From positions 28,629,554 to 28,693,553 of the forward strand of contig NC_090282.1 of the NCBI RefSeq assembly GCF_037392515.1: 64,000 nt of DNA. The letters run 5' to 3'. The notes below the pieces were generated by a model that worked only from the letters and a program-made list of their open reading frames with translations, ran no database searches and was not told where the DNA came from. This document shows, piece by piece, positions 12,731 to 23,800 of this stretch. The translations under genes and the position numbers were made by a program. Source of the DNA: Haliotis asinina (taxonomy: Eukaryota; Mollusca; Gastropoda; Lepetellida; Haliotidae). The stretch's first letter is position 1, and the number at the start of each line of letters is the position of its first letter.

Positions 12731-15700
12731 TTATTTTTTCTTGCCACCTTTGCGTCCCTTCTTGGCAAGACGCTTGGACTTAGCGGCAGCAGCCTTGCCC
12801 TTGGGCAGCTTCTCAATTGGTGTTTTTATCTGAAATAACAATGATTGTAAATTTAACATTGTAAATTTTCCACTAATCCTCACCAAAAAAATAATAAAAA
12901 AAAAAATAAAAAAAATAAAAAACAAAAACAAAAAACAAAACATAAAAAACCATGAGTTCTATTTTTAATTACATGATAAAAAGTTAAAGAGGCAGTGTAC
13001 ACTGAAATGTCACTTGTTCTAAATGAAATACACACTTAAGATAAGGCATGTTCTTCAAATTTTGAAATGAAGCAGAAACTCACTTAACCAACACACATGT
13101 AACCCATTGGGTGAAAATATTTTTGAATTGGAAACAGGATCACTGTACTTTTAGTGAGATGTTTATCTACTTGATGTGTAATACTGTTCTAATACTAATA
13201 GCACTCAAGTTGTTTTCATGCATTTCAACAACACTGACCAAAATATTGTTCAGATTTCTTCAAGCACAGCCTGGCTACTGCTTGAAGAAATGTTTGCCTA
13301 GAACACAGACAGTATACATACACCACGTTTTTTGTTGAGGATCTCCAGTTTCTTGCGTCTACGGACAGCTTCAGTGTTTGCAGCTGCCTTCTTCTGGACT
13401 GCAGCGTATGGGTTAAGTCTAACCATCACACGGTAGTTCTTCAATGGATTCTTCTTCAAAACTCTCCTGTCTGTATCGTGCCTACACAAAAATAAACATC
13501 AAATCAACTTCTTTAGTGCCCTATCTATACTTCAGGTTTGACACCTTACTAAATAAGTTATTGACCAGACAATTGAGTAACCAACAATATGATGGAAAGA
13601 CATATTGATGATATTATCTTACATTAATCAAGTGAGCGGCTGTGCCCTGCTTCTAGCAACTTTCTAGCAATACCACAGCAAGGACACTCCCACTACCAAG
13701 GTGAAGTCCTCAGGTCTTCAGTGTGATGATATGGATATAGTACTGGCTGAATTCACATACACAAAGTTGCATCTGTGCACCTCAAAGGTTAGTCAAATTT
13801 CCTTCTCTCAAGTTTATGGATGATGGATCAAACTTTAATTAACGATAATCAATCTCCAGAATCTTTATCAATACCAAGCCTCCATGAAACTGATAAGATA
13901 CATGGTTGGCTGGTTGCTTTGTTAACACCTAACTCAACGATATTCTAGGTATATGGCAGCTCTGTAAATTGAGTCTTAACAATATTGTGATCAACAGCGT
14001 GAGCATGAGTCTACAAAATTGGGATACAACATGTTAACGAAGACAGCAAACCTGATCAGTCAGTTCCAGATATATGAAACCTATGTCACTTATAAATATC
14101 CTTCAACAATTTATTGAATGAAACTTACTTGGGAGCCCTGACAACAGACTGGATCTCAGTGCTTCTCAGGAGTCTTGACAAGTCAGTGTTATTCATCACA
14201 GGCATGGGTAGGCTGAAGCAAACATTCATACATTACTCAAACATTACTTAATACTAACGACTTCCATGGTCATAACTTCTTCTACTAGGCAAAATCAGAG
14301 GTGGTTATTTTGATTTTCATAACAATCAACAACACGGACCAAAGAAATCATCACTTTTTGCCTATTGAGAAACTGATTGGTGAAAATGAATGAGCGAACA
14401 TTCAAAGTGGTAATAAAACTCACTTGTAGTTGCTCTTGGTAGCTGAAGGTTTTCGCCATGTACCATAAAGACTGTCTAATTTTTTCAGGGCAGATTCAGT
14501 CCACAAACAGAATCTTCCCACATGACCACCAGGAGCTATTTTCAACAGATTCAATCTGGCAACATTGATGAGAGTGACACCTGAAAAGGAAAACCACAGA
14601 ATAGATAAAAGCATCAGTTGCTGAATGCCGATTCTACCCCAGATCTTCACATGAAGCCACTTACATGAATTAGGTCTATAATCTAAAAGAACTGGTTCCC
14701 AGAAAATGACTCCTGAACTGATGAAGATGGGCAGTAAATTTAGAGTGCTATGAATCTATTTTATACAAGTCCAATTTACAAGGCAGTAAATTTAGAGTGC
14801 TATGAATCTATTTTATACAAGTCCATACAGATTCAGGAGAGTCATGTTTAGTACCCAGTCACTGAACGCAACAGTACATATCTTAAAAATAACCTGAAAA
14901 TGTACACACCTGGGATATTTCTGAAAGCTCTTGAGATGCCATTGTCTTGGTTGTATATGACAAGAGGACCCCTACGCTGGACACGTCTCCTGTTCCTCAT
15001 TTTCCCCTTGCCAGCACGGAACCGCTTGGAACTATATACCTGAAGGAGACAAGTATATCTAATATATATATGAATATACAATAAAGCAGAGCACAGAGAG
15101 CATGATAATGAACAGTTGGTACATGCCAACAAATGTGACAAGTCAGAAGTGGTTAGAGGTTTTTTCAAAATGTTCAACAACACGGACCAAAGACATCATC
15201 ACTCTTGTCACATCTGTGAGAAATTTTCACTTGTATGCAAAACCTTGTTAAAATTTCAGTGCTTTAACGACATACAAAGTTCATACAACTTTCTATAGAC
15301 TAAGACTAATGCAAATGTGAAAGCGTAAAGACCAATCTGAAAATAATAAATTAAAAGGCAAATGAAGTACTGAAAATAACCAACCAATGAAATCATTTGC
15401 ATTGAAAGTATGGAAACATGTAATCCTGTTACCATAGATGAGCGAGTGAAATTAGTTTATGTTTTTTTAGAATTATTCCAGCAATATCTATATCTGGGAC
15501 ACTTGAAATTGACATGACACACTGTACCAATGTGGGAATCAAACCCCGGTCTTTGGTGTGACAAGCAAAACGCTTTAACCAATAGGCTCCACACCCCCAT
15601 CCCCCAATACATGTCTAGCATGTTAGACAAGTTTCAACCAAAGAAAACTATAACCTAATCAGTAATCAACAGCCTTACCAATATGAAACTTCTGACTTAC

Positions 15701-18700
15701 TTTCTGAATGTCTGCCCATGCTTTGACTCTCTTGAGAAGCCCCACAGCCTCCTTTGTCTTCTTGATCTCCTCCACTTTGTCACTCAAGACCAGCGGTACC
15801 TCAGGGATTTCCTCAATGCGGTGACCTGAAATATGTACCTCATATTATCACTGACAGAAATCTCTCCACCACAAACAGTTGATGTCAATCTGCTGATACA
15901 GAATTATCAAAACATCGCCAAGTTTCCAGTAACACTGTGAGCAGACAGAGTGAGTGAGTGAAATGAGTGTTATGCCGCACTCAGCAATATTCCAGTTATA
16001 TGGTGGCAATCTGTAAATAATCAAGACTGGACCAGACAATCCAGTGACCAACAGCATGAGCGTCAATCTGAACAAATAGAAACGGATGACGTGTCAACCA
16101 AGTGAGGCAGTCTGACCACCCAATCCCATTGGTCACCTCTTACGACAAGCATAGTCGCTTTTTTATGGCAAGCATGGGTTGTTGAAGGCCTATTCTACCC
16201 CAGACCTTCACGGGTCTACAGCAAATGTAACAAAGTCAGAAGTGGTTAGGCTTTTTTTCAGGATATTCAACAACACGGACCAAAGCATCATCATTCTCTG
16301 CACATTTGCTGCATTTAAGTGAAAGATTCAACTGAACAATTTTGACAGATCACATATACCCTGGAGACAGGTGGGAAGTCAGAAATTACATGTATACAGT
16401 ACGTCAACATAAAAAAAAAAAATGTAATTCAGTTAAGGAATTCCTCAGCAGCAGAATAGCTCCTTTATGTTTTGTCTGTCATTTGATATCTGCCAGGAAT
16501 AAAGTTAGAGGCCTGTCAATGATAAATCCCGACTCCTAGGACATGTCAGCTTTCATTTCAGGCCATCAAATAAGGGTATCTTACTTATCCATAGGCTCAT
16601 ACATAATTTCCACATATGGTTTCAAATTGAAAAATAAAATTGGATTTCATTTCATATCTGCTCAAAATACAGCCATTTAATTTCACAACGATAACAAAGT
16701 TGTGCTACTTATCACTTTTCGATAAATAGTCCAGTAAACATTAACATCAGCTATCATATTGAGTTATTCTTTCACAATTAATCATCATGATAATACCATG
16801 AAATAAGCGTAAGTGGAAAATTTGTCATAAGTTACTTTTATCTAGTCATTTCTCAAAATAGCTTTCAAACATTGTTTAGCACCCCTGGCTTCATCATGTC
16901 CCTAATCCCTTGTCTCCTGTGACAAGCATGAGATCTCTAGGGACTGCTCTTGCCAAACCAGCAATTTGTGAGCAACAGGATTTGCACTGATCCAGCATAT
17001 TTTACCTTCTAGGAGTCAACTGTCCACATATCCAGAAATCCATCATTATCCTATCAATAAAAAAGTCAAATGCCTACTGCCTCAACACATTACGACAAAT
17101 GTAACAAAGTCAGAAGTGGTCGGGCTTTATTTTCATGATGATCAACAACACGGACCAAAAACATCCTCATTCCTTGTATATTTGTGGCATGTGTGCAGTG
17201 GTCTCGCATTCAAGCAATGTCTTTAAACCCATGACCCTGTATGTTTTAAACAGTGTTTACCCACTATCAGCAATATTCCACCTATGAGTATATAAGCAAA
17301 TACATATCATGACAACTGCTTTCACTGCATTCAGCAAGTTCAACAATGTCAATGGTACAGATTTATTTCCCTGTAAAAAAGCCACACCGAAGTATTGCTA
17401 AACACAAACTACCAAAATGTGTCAACAATTAAGGTTTATGCTTGCTTACCCACTCACTTTAGAAAGCCAAACAGTTATCCTGTAAGTAATTGCGTCGGAC
17501 CAAACAATCAGGGACTAATATTGAAAGCATTGATGACTGAAATACAAGGACAAGTCACAAGCCTGTCTCAAGCACAGGGTTGTTTGGGACCTATTGTAAA
17601 CAGGAATTCCCTTGAGAGGTACTTTCATGGATTGAAAACATCTCTGAATTGTCCGATCAATCTGCCACATCTAGCACAAGATATCATTCATTATACCACA
17701 TTTCAAAATATATAGAATCACCCTTACCAAGCACGTCAAACTTTGCTAACAGATCATACAAAACAGCAAACAACGAAGTCAGAAGTGGTTAGGTCTTTTT
17801 CAGTTTTCTCAACAACACGGACCAAAAACATCATCATTCTCTGTACATTTGCTGTGCATATCATCTGGTATTACAAATAGAGAGTATAGGAGACCATCCC
17901 AAACAGCAATAATGGTAGAGTTCTGCCAGTAACCCTAGCTTGATATGTTTTCTATTTATTACGATTATATCAAGGGGTTAGGGTAAGGGTCAAAGCTAGG
18001 ACTGGGGTAGGCTGTCTATTGAAAATGTATTCGTGGGCATCAGATTAGAAAAAAGGGGTGGGGTGGGGGCGCAGCTTACAGTTGAAATTCTTTCCCTCAT
18101 GTCATTATTACATAACACTCACCCTTGGACATGACAACTGCTGGGATGCCTGTGGCAGCGATGGCAGAACACATGGCATAACGGCGCTGGTTGACGTTGA
18201 TCCTGCGGTGCCATCTTCTCCAGGTTTTGGTGGGAGCAAACATGCGGCCTCCACGGCACATGTTGCCAAAAGCACCCTGGCCAGATCTGTGGGTACCGCC
18301 ACCTCGCACACGAGGAATACGAGCGACGGCACGGCCAGTACCCCATGACTCAGCAGAGGTCTGGTGGCCTGTAAAGAGAGTAAAAATCTATCACTGACAT
18401 GCTGAAATATGTTCTGAACCACAAATATCAGTATCATATGTAACTGAAATAAACTGTATTTTAAGATAACCCTAAGGAAAGGCAGACAGGGAATGCATCA
18501 CACCATTCGTTACAGCTACCTTGTTCAAAATGTGAAGGACTAAAAGCTCTGGTTTGTTATCTTATCGTAGATAACTGCTGACCCACAAACTTTAAGTAAA
18601 GGTAACAGGATTATTCCTGAAATCGGATATAATGTGTTTTAAGATTTCTGTCTGAAGAGAGGACACCATTCAACTAACCAGCTTTCTCTGAAACTGCATA

Positions 18701-19904
18701 AGGGTGTCTTGTGTTCATGAGCATCTGGAAATGCACAAAGTTGACAATATCCGGCCTGACAGGAGCACGGAAGACTGCTGGGAGTGTGACATTGTTTTCA
18801 GAAGCATCCCCTTTCTCTGAGTAAACCGTTACAAGCGGTCTTGCAGCCTGTAACATAATTGAAAGTTTTGTAAAAGTAAACATCAGTTATGCTATCATAC
18901 AGTACTGCTCTAGTTTTCATTAATACTAAGGACATCAAGTGGTACACTTAACACAACTAAAAAGCTACGTTACAATGGAATTTGTCCAAAGCTGGTTTAC
19001 GTTTACAACCTGAAAAGAAATAGCTGTTAAGGCATTAACCTAAAGAGTTTCTTGGTTTTATGGCCTTATATAACTTCATTTACACAGGGTTGGCTAGGAA
19101 AAAAGGTGACGACTTGTGGTAGAAACAATTTCCTGATATTTGTCACATGCACTGATTCTGAGGCAGTTTGTGAAAGCCTGTGTGTGTGTTTGTTTTGCGT
19201 CGCGAGCAATACTGCAGCACTATTGCGGTAGGGAACACCAAATATGGTCATCACACATTGTGCCCATGTTGGGAATCGAACACTGGTCTTTGGAGTGACG
19301 GTAAGCAGAGTGAGTGAGTGAAATGAGTTTTATGCCGCACTCAGCAATATTCCAGCAATATGGTGGTGGTCTGTAAATAATCGAGTCTGGACCAGACAAT
19401 CCAGTGATCAACAACATGAGCATCGATCTGCGTAATTGGGAACCAATGACAAATGTCAACCAAACTCAGCGAAGCTGACCACCCCATCCCGTTAGTCGAC
19501 TCTCACGACGAGCATAGTCGCCTTATGTGTCAAAGCAGGGGCTGCTGAATGCCTATGGCTACGTTCTACCCCGGGCCTTCACGGGTCGTTAAGATGGTGA
19601 AAAGAACGTACGAGACCAGCAGCATTATCTGAAAGCGAAAACTGTATCTTTTATTTTTTCTGATTTATTTAGAAATCCAATTAAGGACTTCTTTAACAGA
19701 TTTGCTATGTGAAATTGACTGACGGCGGCCATTTCCAAATCCACGTGCGCATATGGCAAGGTACGACTGATCTAAATAGACCGGTGTGTAGCCTTAAAAC
19801 TACGAAGATGATACATAAATAAAACCCAATTAAGCGTGTTGTTGCTGATGACAAGATTGTGGGAATTCTTCTGTGCCCATGATTCGGTTTAAACAATTTA
19901 CCAT
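12731..19904 (-). CDS. RPL4: Large ribosomal subunit protein L4 (uL4), nine exons
   Basis: Coding exons on the minus strand: 19902-19904 (ATG only), 18679-18847, 18123-18368, 15701-15825, 14910-15039, 14424-14580, 14129-14212, 13322-13481 and 12731-12829. All junctions are GT-AG and the phases agree, giving 1173 nt and a 390-aa protein. The start [15 protein letters not shown], the universally conserved [18 protein letters not shown] loop, [20 protein letters not shown] and the LKKNPLKN motif identify eukaryotic RPL4, a structural protein whose loop lines the ribosomal exit tunnel. The C-terminal tail, ending in [12 protein letters not shown], is shorter than in mammals (human 427 aa). Exon 1 carries only the initiator ATG after a 52-nt leader with a TOP motif. 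Introns host U18-like snoRNAs. I see no disrupting change. Confidence 0.96.
13205..13262 (-). pseudogene. Decayed U18-like snoRNA copy in RPL4 intron 8
   Basis: On the minus strand this reads TTGGTCAGTGTTGTTGA, which differs by one base from the guide and D' segment TTGGTCCGTGTTGTTGA of the intact copies. Neither the upstream C box (TGATGA) nor the downstream CTTCTGA D box is present. I interpret it as a sixth, degenerate member of the intronic snoRNA set; the match is short, so chance is possible. Confidence 0.4.
13925..14030 (-). repeat. Repeat family B fragment in RPL4 intron 7
   Basis: Decayed copy of the family B consensus: the order AACTCAACGATATTCTAGG, 'GGCAGCTCTGTAAAT', 'TGATCAACAGCGTGAGCAT' parallels the better copies at 15950 and 19308 in the same orientation. 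Several substitutions and gaps mark it as old. Confidence 0.55.
14286..14364 (-). ncRNA. SNORD18: U18-like C/D-box snoRNA in RPL4 intron 6
   Basis: Read on the minus strand: terminal stem TAGGCAAAAA, C box AGTGATGAT, guide plus D' box TTTGGTCCGTGTTGTTGA, then a spacer, a D box in CCTCTGATT, and the closing TTTTGCCTA. Vertebrate U18 carries the same TTGGTCCGTGTT guide for 2'-O-methylation of 28S rRNA and also resides in RPL4 introns. The stem here differs in sequence from the other copies but stays paired, as expected of a working snoRNA. Confidence 0.85.
14730..14826. repeat. 52-bp tandem duplication in RPL4 intron 5
   Basis: The string GGCAGTAAATTTAGAGTGC and the following 25 bp occur twice, at 14730 and 14782, essentially identical. 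This is a recent local duplication with no apparent function. Confidence 0.85.
15132..15214 (-). ncRNA. SNORD18: U18-like C/D-box snoRNA in RPL4 intron 4
   Basis: Minus-strand order: stem ATGTGACAAG, C box GTGATGATG, guide TTTGGTCCGTGTTGTTGA (D' box TTGA), about 30 nt of spacer, D box in CTTCTGA, and the closing stem CTTGTCACAT. The ten-base terminal stem is perfectly paired. It is encoded on the same strand as RPL4, so it should be processed from the spliced intron. Confidence 0.9.
15478..15602 (-). repeat. tRNA-derived SINE family A in RPL4 intron 4
   Basis: On the minus strand from 15602: A box GGAGCCTATTGGTTAAAG, B box GGGTTTGATTCCC, then a short body and the 'ATTGCTGGAATAATTC' start of the shared tail. 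The copy is truncated at its 3' end. Confidence 0.65.
15950..16216 (-). repeat. Repeat family B, nearly full-length, in RPL4 intron 3
   Basis: In plus-strand reading it starts with GAGTGAGTGAAATGAG and GCCGCACTCAGCAATATTCC and ends with CTTCACGGGTC; the element is therefore on the minus strand with its ACTCACTC tail at 15950. It is about 265 bp with no tRNA-like A/B boxes that I can see. It shares its 3' tail with family A and is found in at least nine places in this window. Confidence 0.8.
16219..16312 (-). ncRNA. SNORD18: U18-like C/D-box snoRNA in RPL4 intron 3 (copy a)
   Basis: Minus-strand order: stem GCAGCAAATGT, C box ATGATGATG, guide GGTCCGTGTTGTTGA, D box in CTTCTGACTTTG, closing stem ACATTTGCTG. 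The family B repeat ends only a few bases from it, without damaging any box. Confidence 0.9.
17095..17186 (-). ncRNA. SNORD18: U18-like C/D-box snoRNA in RPL4 intron 3 (copy b)
   Basis: Guide TTTGGTCCGTGTTGTTGA and D box CTTCTGA are intact and the outer stem CCACAAATAT / ACATTTGTCG is mostly paired. The C box reads ATGAGGATG where the sister copies have ATGATGATG; the central T to G change may weaken protein 15.5K binding, so this copy may be less active. Confidence 0.75.
17764..17854 (-). ncRNA. SNORD18: U18-like C/D-box snoRNA in RPL4 intron 3 (copy c)
   Basis: Minus-strand order: stem CAGCAAATGTAC, C box ATGATGATG, guide TTTGGTCCGTGTTGTTGA, D box in CTTCTGACTTCG, closing TGTTTGCTG. This is the third copy within one 2.3-kb intron, spaced about 0.7-0.9 kb from its neighbours. 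Confidence 0.9.
19185..19297 (-). repeat. tRNA-derived SINE family A fragment in RPL4 intron 1
   Basis: On the minus strand from 19297: a B box GTGTTCGATTCCC, then 'CATGGGCACAATGTGTGATG' and an 'ATTTGGTGTTCCCTACCGC' body segment. The A-box end is missing, and a family B copy begins about 10 bp away. Confidence 0.55.
19308..19590 (-). repeat. Repeat family B, full-length, in RPL4 intron 1
   Basis: About 283 bp on the minus strand, from the GAGTGAGTGAAATGAG tail end to CCCGGGCCTTCACGGGTCG at its 5' end. It retains every block of the family: 'ATTGTCTGGTCCAGACTCG', 'CATTTGTCATTGGTTCCCA', 'GGTCAGCTTCGCTGA' and the 5' GTGAAGG start. It is one of the best copies for defining the consensus. Confidence 0.85.
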
Positions 19905-19945
19905 GTTGGTTGATTACACCCTCGTGTCGATCACGACTGAGGTTT

Positions 19946-19956
19946 AGCGGAAAAGG
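19946..19956 (-). promoter_or_regulatory. RPL4 transcription start with TOP motif
   Basis: On the minus strand an uninterrupted pyrimidine run CCTTTTCC starts at 19956, 52 nt before the initiator ATG at 19904. A C-initiated oligopyrimidine tract is the hallmark 5'TOP of ribosomal protein mRNAs, which places them under LARP1/mTOR growth control. The exact start base is inferred. Confidence 0.7.
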
Positions 19957-20881
19957 ATGATCGTCGGTGCCCGGCGGAAGGATACCGATGAAACACCTAT
20001 ATGTCCTAGTTAGAAGGTATTGTTTGGTTAATATCCTGGGGAGCAGCTACTTCTGAAATAAATCGGCTATTTTGAAGCTAGTAAACCCACTTGTTTAGTC
20101 AAATGTACCACTTACCTTAGGAACTATATTGGTTCTACTGCGGATGTATTCAATAGGCGTGTAGCCTTTGCGTGCTGCATTCCATACCACTTTATGTTAC
20201 AACATTTAAAGTGATCTCAGCGACGTACATTATACAACAGAAACTTCATCGAGTTCTTGCATCCACAACAAATACTTTCGGATTTTGAAATTTGCAGACA
20301 TGCGGGTTTCTTTTACTATTAATTGTTCATATTAATCTTAAGCTTCACCTTGTTTCCGGGACTGTATTGAATTATTTTAACCAACTTTTAGAGTTATTTT
20401 CACCAGCATTTTAAGAAAGAGTTTAAAGATTGTAAACTCTTTGAGGTAGGATTTGTGATCCTGCTTAGGAATCTATGGAAAATATCAGTTTACGTTTTTC
20501 ATCCATACTAGTATGTACTATATATTTTCTCAATTTCCCAGCGAATTCCTCTTACGGTAATAAAGTATTGTCTGTCTATTTTTTCTTTTGTTTAAAAATA
20601 AAACCTCTTTTGAAAACAAACCATGAAAATCACCAATGAGCAACGTCTTATCTGAGTGATTAACCAAAGTGTACACTGAAAGAAATATTTCAAGTTACCA
20701 CAGTAACACTATGAACGTATTCCCTTTACGTGGAGAAATTAGCACTGGTTGAATATTTAAAGTTAATAGCAGTTGCAAGGAAGCTGGGATGTTAAAAAGA
20801 GTATGTCAAGGGAGATAATTTGTCATTTACCGCCAGGTACAAACTTGTTATGGTGGAAAGAGAAATAAACGACGTAGAGCC
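19957..20881. promoter_or_regulatory. Head-to-head intergenic region of RPL4 and TUBGCP4
   Basis: About 0.9 kb lies between the inferred RPL4 start (minus) and the TUBGCP4 ATG (plus), so it should contain both promoters. No TATA box placed for either gene stands out. A 78-bp minus-strand segment at about 20118-20195 is open and ends in a good GT donor, but no credible upstream acceptor supports it as an exon. Confidence 0.5.
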
Positions 20882-23800
20882 ATGCTTCATGAAGTTCTTC
20901 TTGCCCTGACAGGTCACTGTGGTGGTGTATTTAAGGACAACGGAGATGGAATAAAAGTTGGTGAACAAATCAAATGTGTATGATGTTGAACAGCATTTAC
21001 AGATCTATTGCCAGTGCAGCAGACTGAGTTGTCAAACCGCCTGTAGTAGCACTAGTATCCTGTACATTGGCGTTTGGTTTTTCTGTCATTTTCTGATCAT
21101 GAATTCAGTTTTGTCTTGTTGCAATAGCAAAGTGGGTACTAATGATTATTTCTCATGATGTACTAGGACTGTGTCAGTGTTCTATTGCTACAGGATAGAG
21201 GGTCAGAGCGGCTGACGTGCTTGACTTATATCTTATCACAATGGGGAGCACCTTTAGAATTCAGCACCACAATTTCTCGTGAGGACGCTCCCAGCCGTAG
21301 GTCACATGTCAGTGAGACAAACAACCAGTTTATGAGAACCCATTGGACGCGAACCCGCGACCTTCGGATTGTTAGCCCGACAGCTAACCGACTGAGCTAT
21401 GTCCACATAGTTGCACAATGCGAAAATTTAGCTAGTCATTCCTGTGATGTCAAGCAAATGAACGGAAAGAGTCGAATTGGTTGCGGACAATTACGAAGGT
21501 TACAGGTAGACTTGGTGCCTCATGCTTTCAATCTACTGATGGTTGCCGAATGGTCCTGATATCATTTGGCATGATCGTCCTATTCCATAATCTGCAAGAT
21601 ACCATGCTGTGTTGAATGAGCCGATATGGTTCGAACTGAAAACGGTTGTTGACGTCAGGCGTCAGACATTGATTTCACGGTGCATGCATGAATGACGTGC
21701 TTGTATAAAAATCATGCTGTCATGACAGAAAAGTGTTGTAGGGAACCCAGTAAGGATAATGTGGATGCGCTAGGGAATGTGTGAGACATGGGCATGTCTA
21801 GTGACAGCACGAGGGTGAGTTAGACTTCAAATCATTATTGAAAAGATGTAAACTCACACGCAAAAGAAACGCAAGTCTGACACGTAGCATCACTGTATTT
21901 CTTTTTCAACAGTTAAGTATACAAATACGAGTGGAGTCAGATGTACAGAAATTTGAGCAAACACAGTTCATTGGTATCCATACTCAATAAGGTCTTTACA
22001 ATTTGTGTCAGCAATTGCATTTTCCGATTTCGATCATTTGAATTACGTCATTCAATACCTGGTGTGCCCACCATTAGCATTGATCACTGCCACACATCTC
22101 CTGTACATAGAGTTGATCAGACGATTTGTGAAGGCCCTTGGGATCATTCTGCACACTTCCAGTACAGCTGTACGCAGGTCATCAGCAGTTGCAGGCGCTG
22201 GCTGCACTTGGTGGAGACGCCTCTGAATCTCATCCCACAAGTGCTCGATGGGGCTAAGGTCAGGGCTAAGGGCCGGCCATTGCATGACGTTTATGTTGTG
22301 CTGTTGAAGAAAGGCCATGGTAAGTCTTGCAACATGCGGACGAGCATTATCTTGCTGGAAAATGTGATTCCGATGTCGGGCAAAAAATGGAGCAACATGA
22401 GGTCTGATGACTTGGTCAATGTAACGCCGAGCTGTGATGCCGCGTCCTCGACCTTGACCCACATTCTGGAAGCACATTGGTCCAAGCCTAGCATTAAGTC
22501 CAATTCCGGCCCAAATCATGACACTAGGACCACCCCATGCATCCCTTTCCAACACGTTTCGGTCAGCAAAACGCTCTCGTTGACGTCTCCAAACCCTGAC
22601 CCGTCCATCTGCATGTGACACACAAAAGCGACTCTCATCAGAGAAGATGACACTTCTCCACTCACGCTGACGCCAATTTTGATGACCCTGTGCCCATTGA
22701 AGTCGTGCTTGTGTATGGTGTGGTCGGAGTATTGGACGACGTGCTGGTCGGCGACATCGTAGGTTGGTGGCGCGCAGCCGTCGGATAACGGTGTCACGGC
22801 TGATGCGTCGATTATGTGTCCCGACAGTATCCCGAGCAGTTTGGCTTGCTGTAAACTAATATACAGTTTGGATCACGCTGGTGTTGCCGTGTCATGAGAC
22901 GATCTTGCCTAGGGGTCGTGACCCTTTGTCGGCCGCTTCGTTGACGGTCATTGGTTGACTGTGTTGTGTTATAGCGATGCTGGAGACGGTAGATTGTCGT
23001 TATGTTGACGTTAAAGTGCCGAGCAATGTGTTGGACAGACTCTCCAGCGTGTAAACGTCCGATAGCCTGATTCCTCTCATGTTGGTTTAGTCGCGGCATT
23101 GTTGAACAATGAAGGATATGCCAAAGTTCTTGGCGGTTTTTATACCCACTATGGGTAGTGAAAAATCGTGCATATTCAATTCCACGTGGGAAGTGTGCAT
23201 CATGTCCACATCTTCATTTGAGTGGTGCATTTTGGCGATTCGTTTTCGTCTTGTTGTGATCACATTGATCTTATAAAATGATACAGAAAATGTTCCAAGC
23301 ATCGCCAAGCATCACTATGTAAAGAAGGTATTATGAAATTAGGGGTCCAAATTTGGTGCTTCAGTTCAGATAGAAACTTGCGTTTCTTTTGCGTGTGAGT
23401 ATAGATATAGAGGTGAAAGTTGCTCGAAGCCGATTTCCATCAGCCCTAAATTTCGACATCAAACCGTTTCATCGTTTATTTAACTTTTGATGTTTTTGGT
23501 CTCTCGTTTTTCTTTGTGAACAAAATATTCAAAATGGAAAATGAAAACGATGGGTACTCATGCATTTACCTACTATATTGGCTTAGGTCCCTTACCCTAA
23601 CCCTAACCCTAAACCCTAAACCTAACCCTAACTCTTGGTTAATAAATAGAATAAGCTCACCGAACCGGCACGAAAATGGCTGACGAAGCCAGTGTAATGA
23701 ATTCTTACCACTTCAAAAATAAATATTTCTTTGTAATGGTGCAAATTACTGAGTGACAAAGATATGTATGTATATTAGTTTACAGTTATAACTCCTTTGA

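Noticed and set aside
18097-18348. Several overlapping frames on both strands at RPL4 exon 3
   Set aside because: Only the minus-strand frame with [18 protein letters not shown] matches RPL4; the others are shadows of a GC-rich conserved exon.
21338-21406. Functional tRNA-Val(AAC)
   Set aside because: A and B boxes are good but the acceptor and T stems do not pair, so it is a tRNA-derived repeat or pseudogene.
21941-22618. 225-codon plus-strand frame
   Set aside because: It is antisense to the Tc1-type transposase catalytic region, which has clear DDE motifs on the minus strand.
23588-23632. Chromosome end
   Set aside because: Unique genic sequence (TUBGCP4 exons) continues on both sides, so the telomere units are interstitial.
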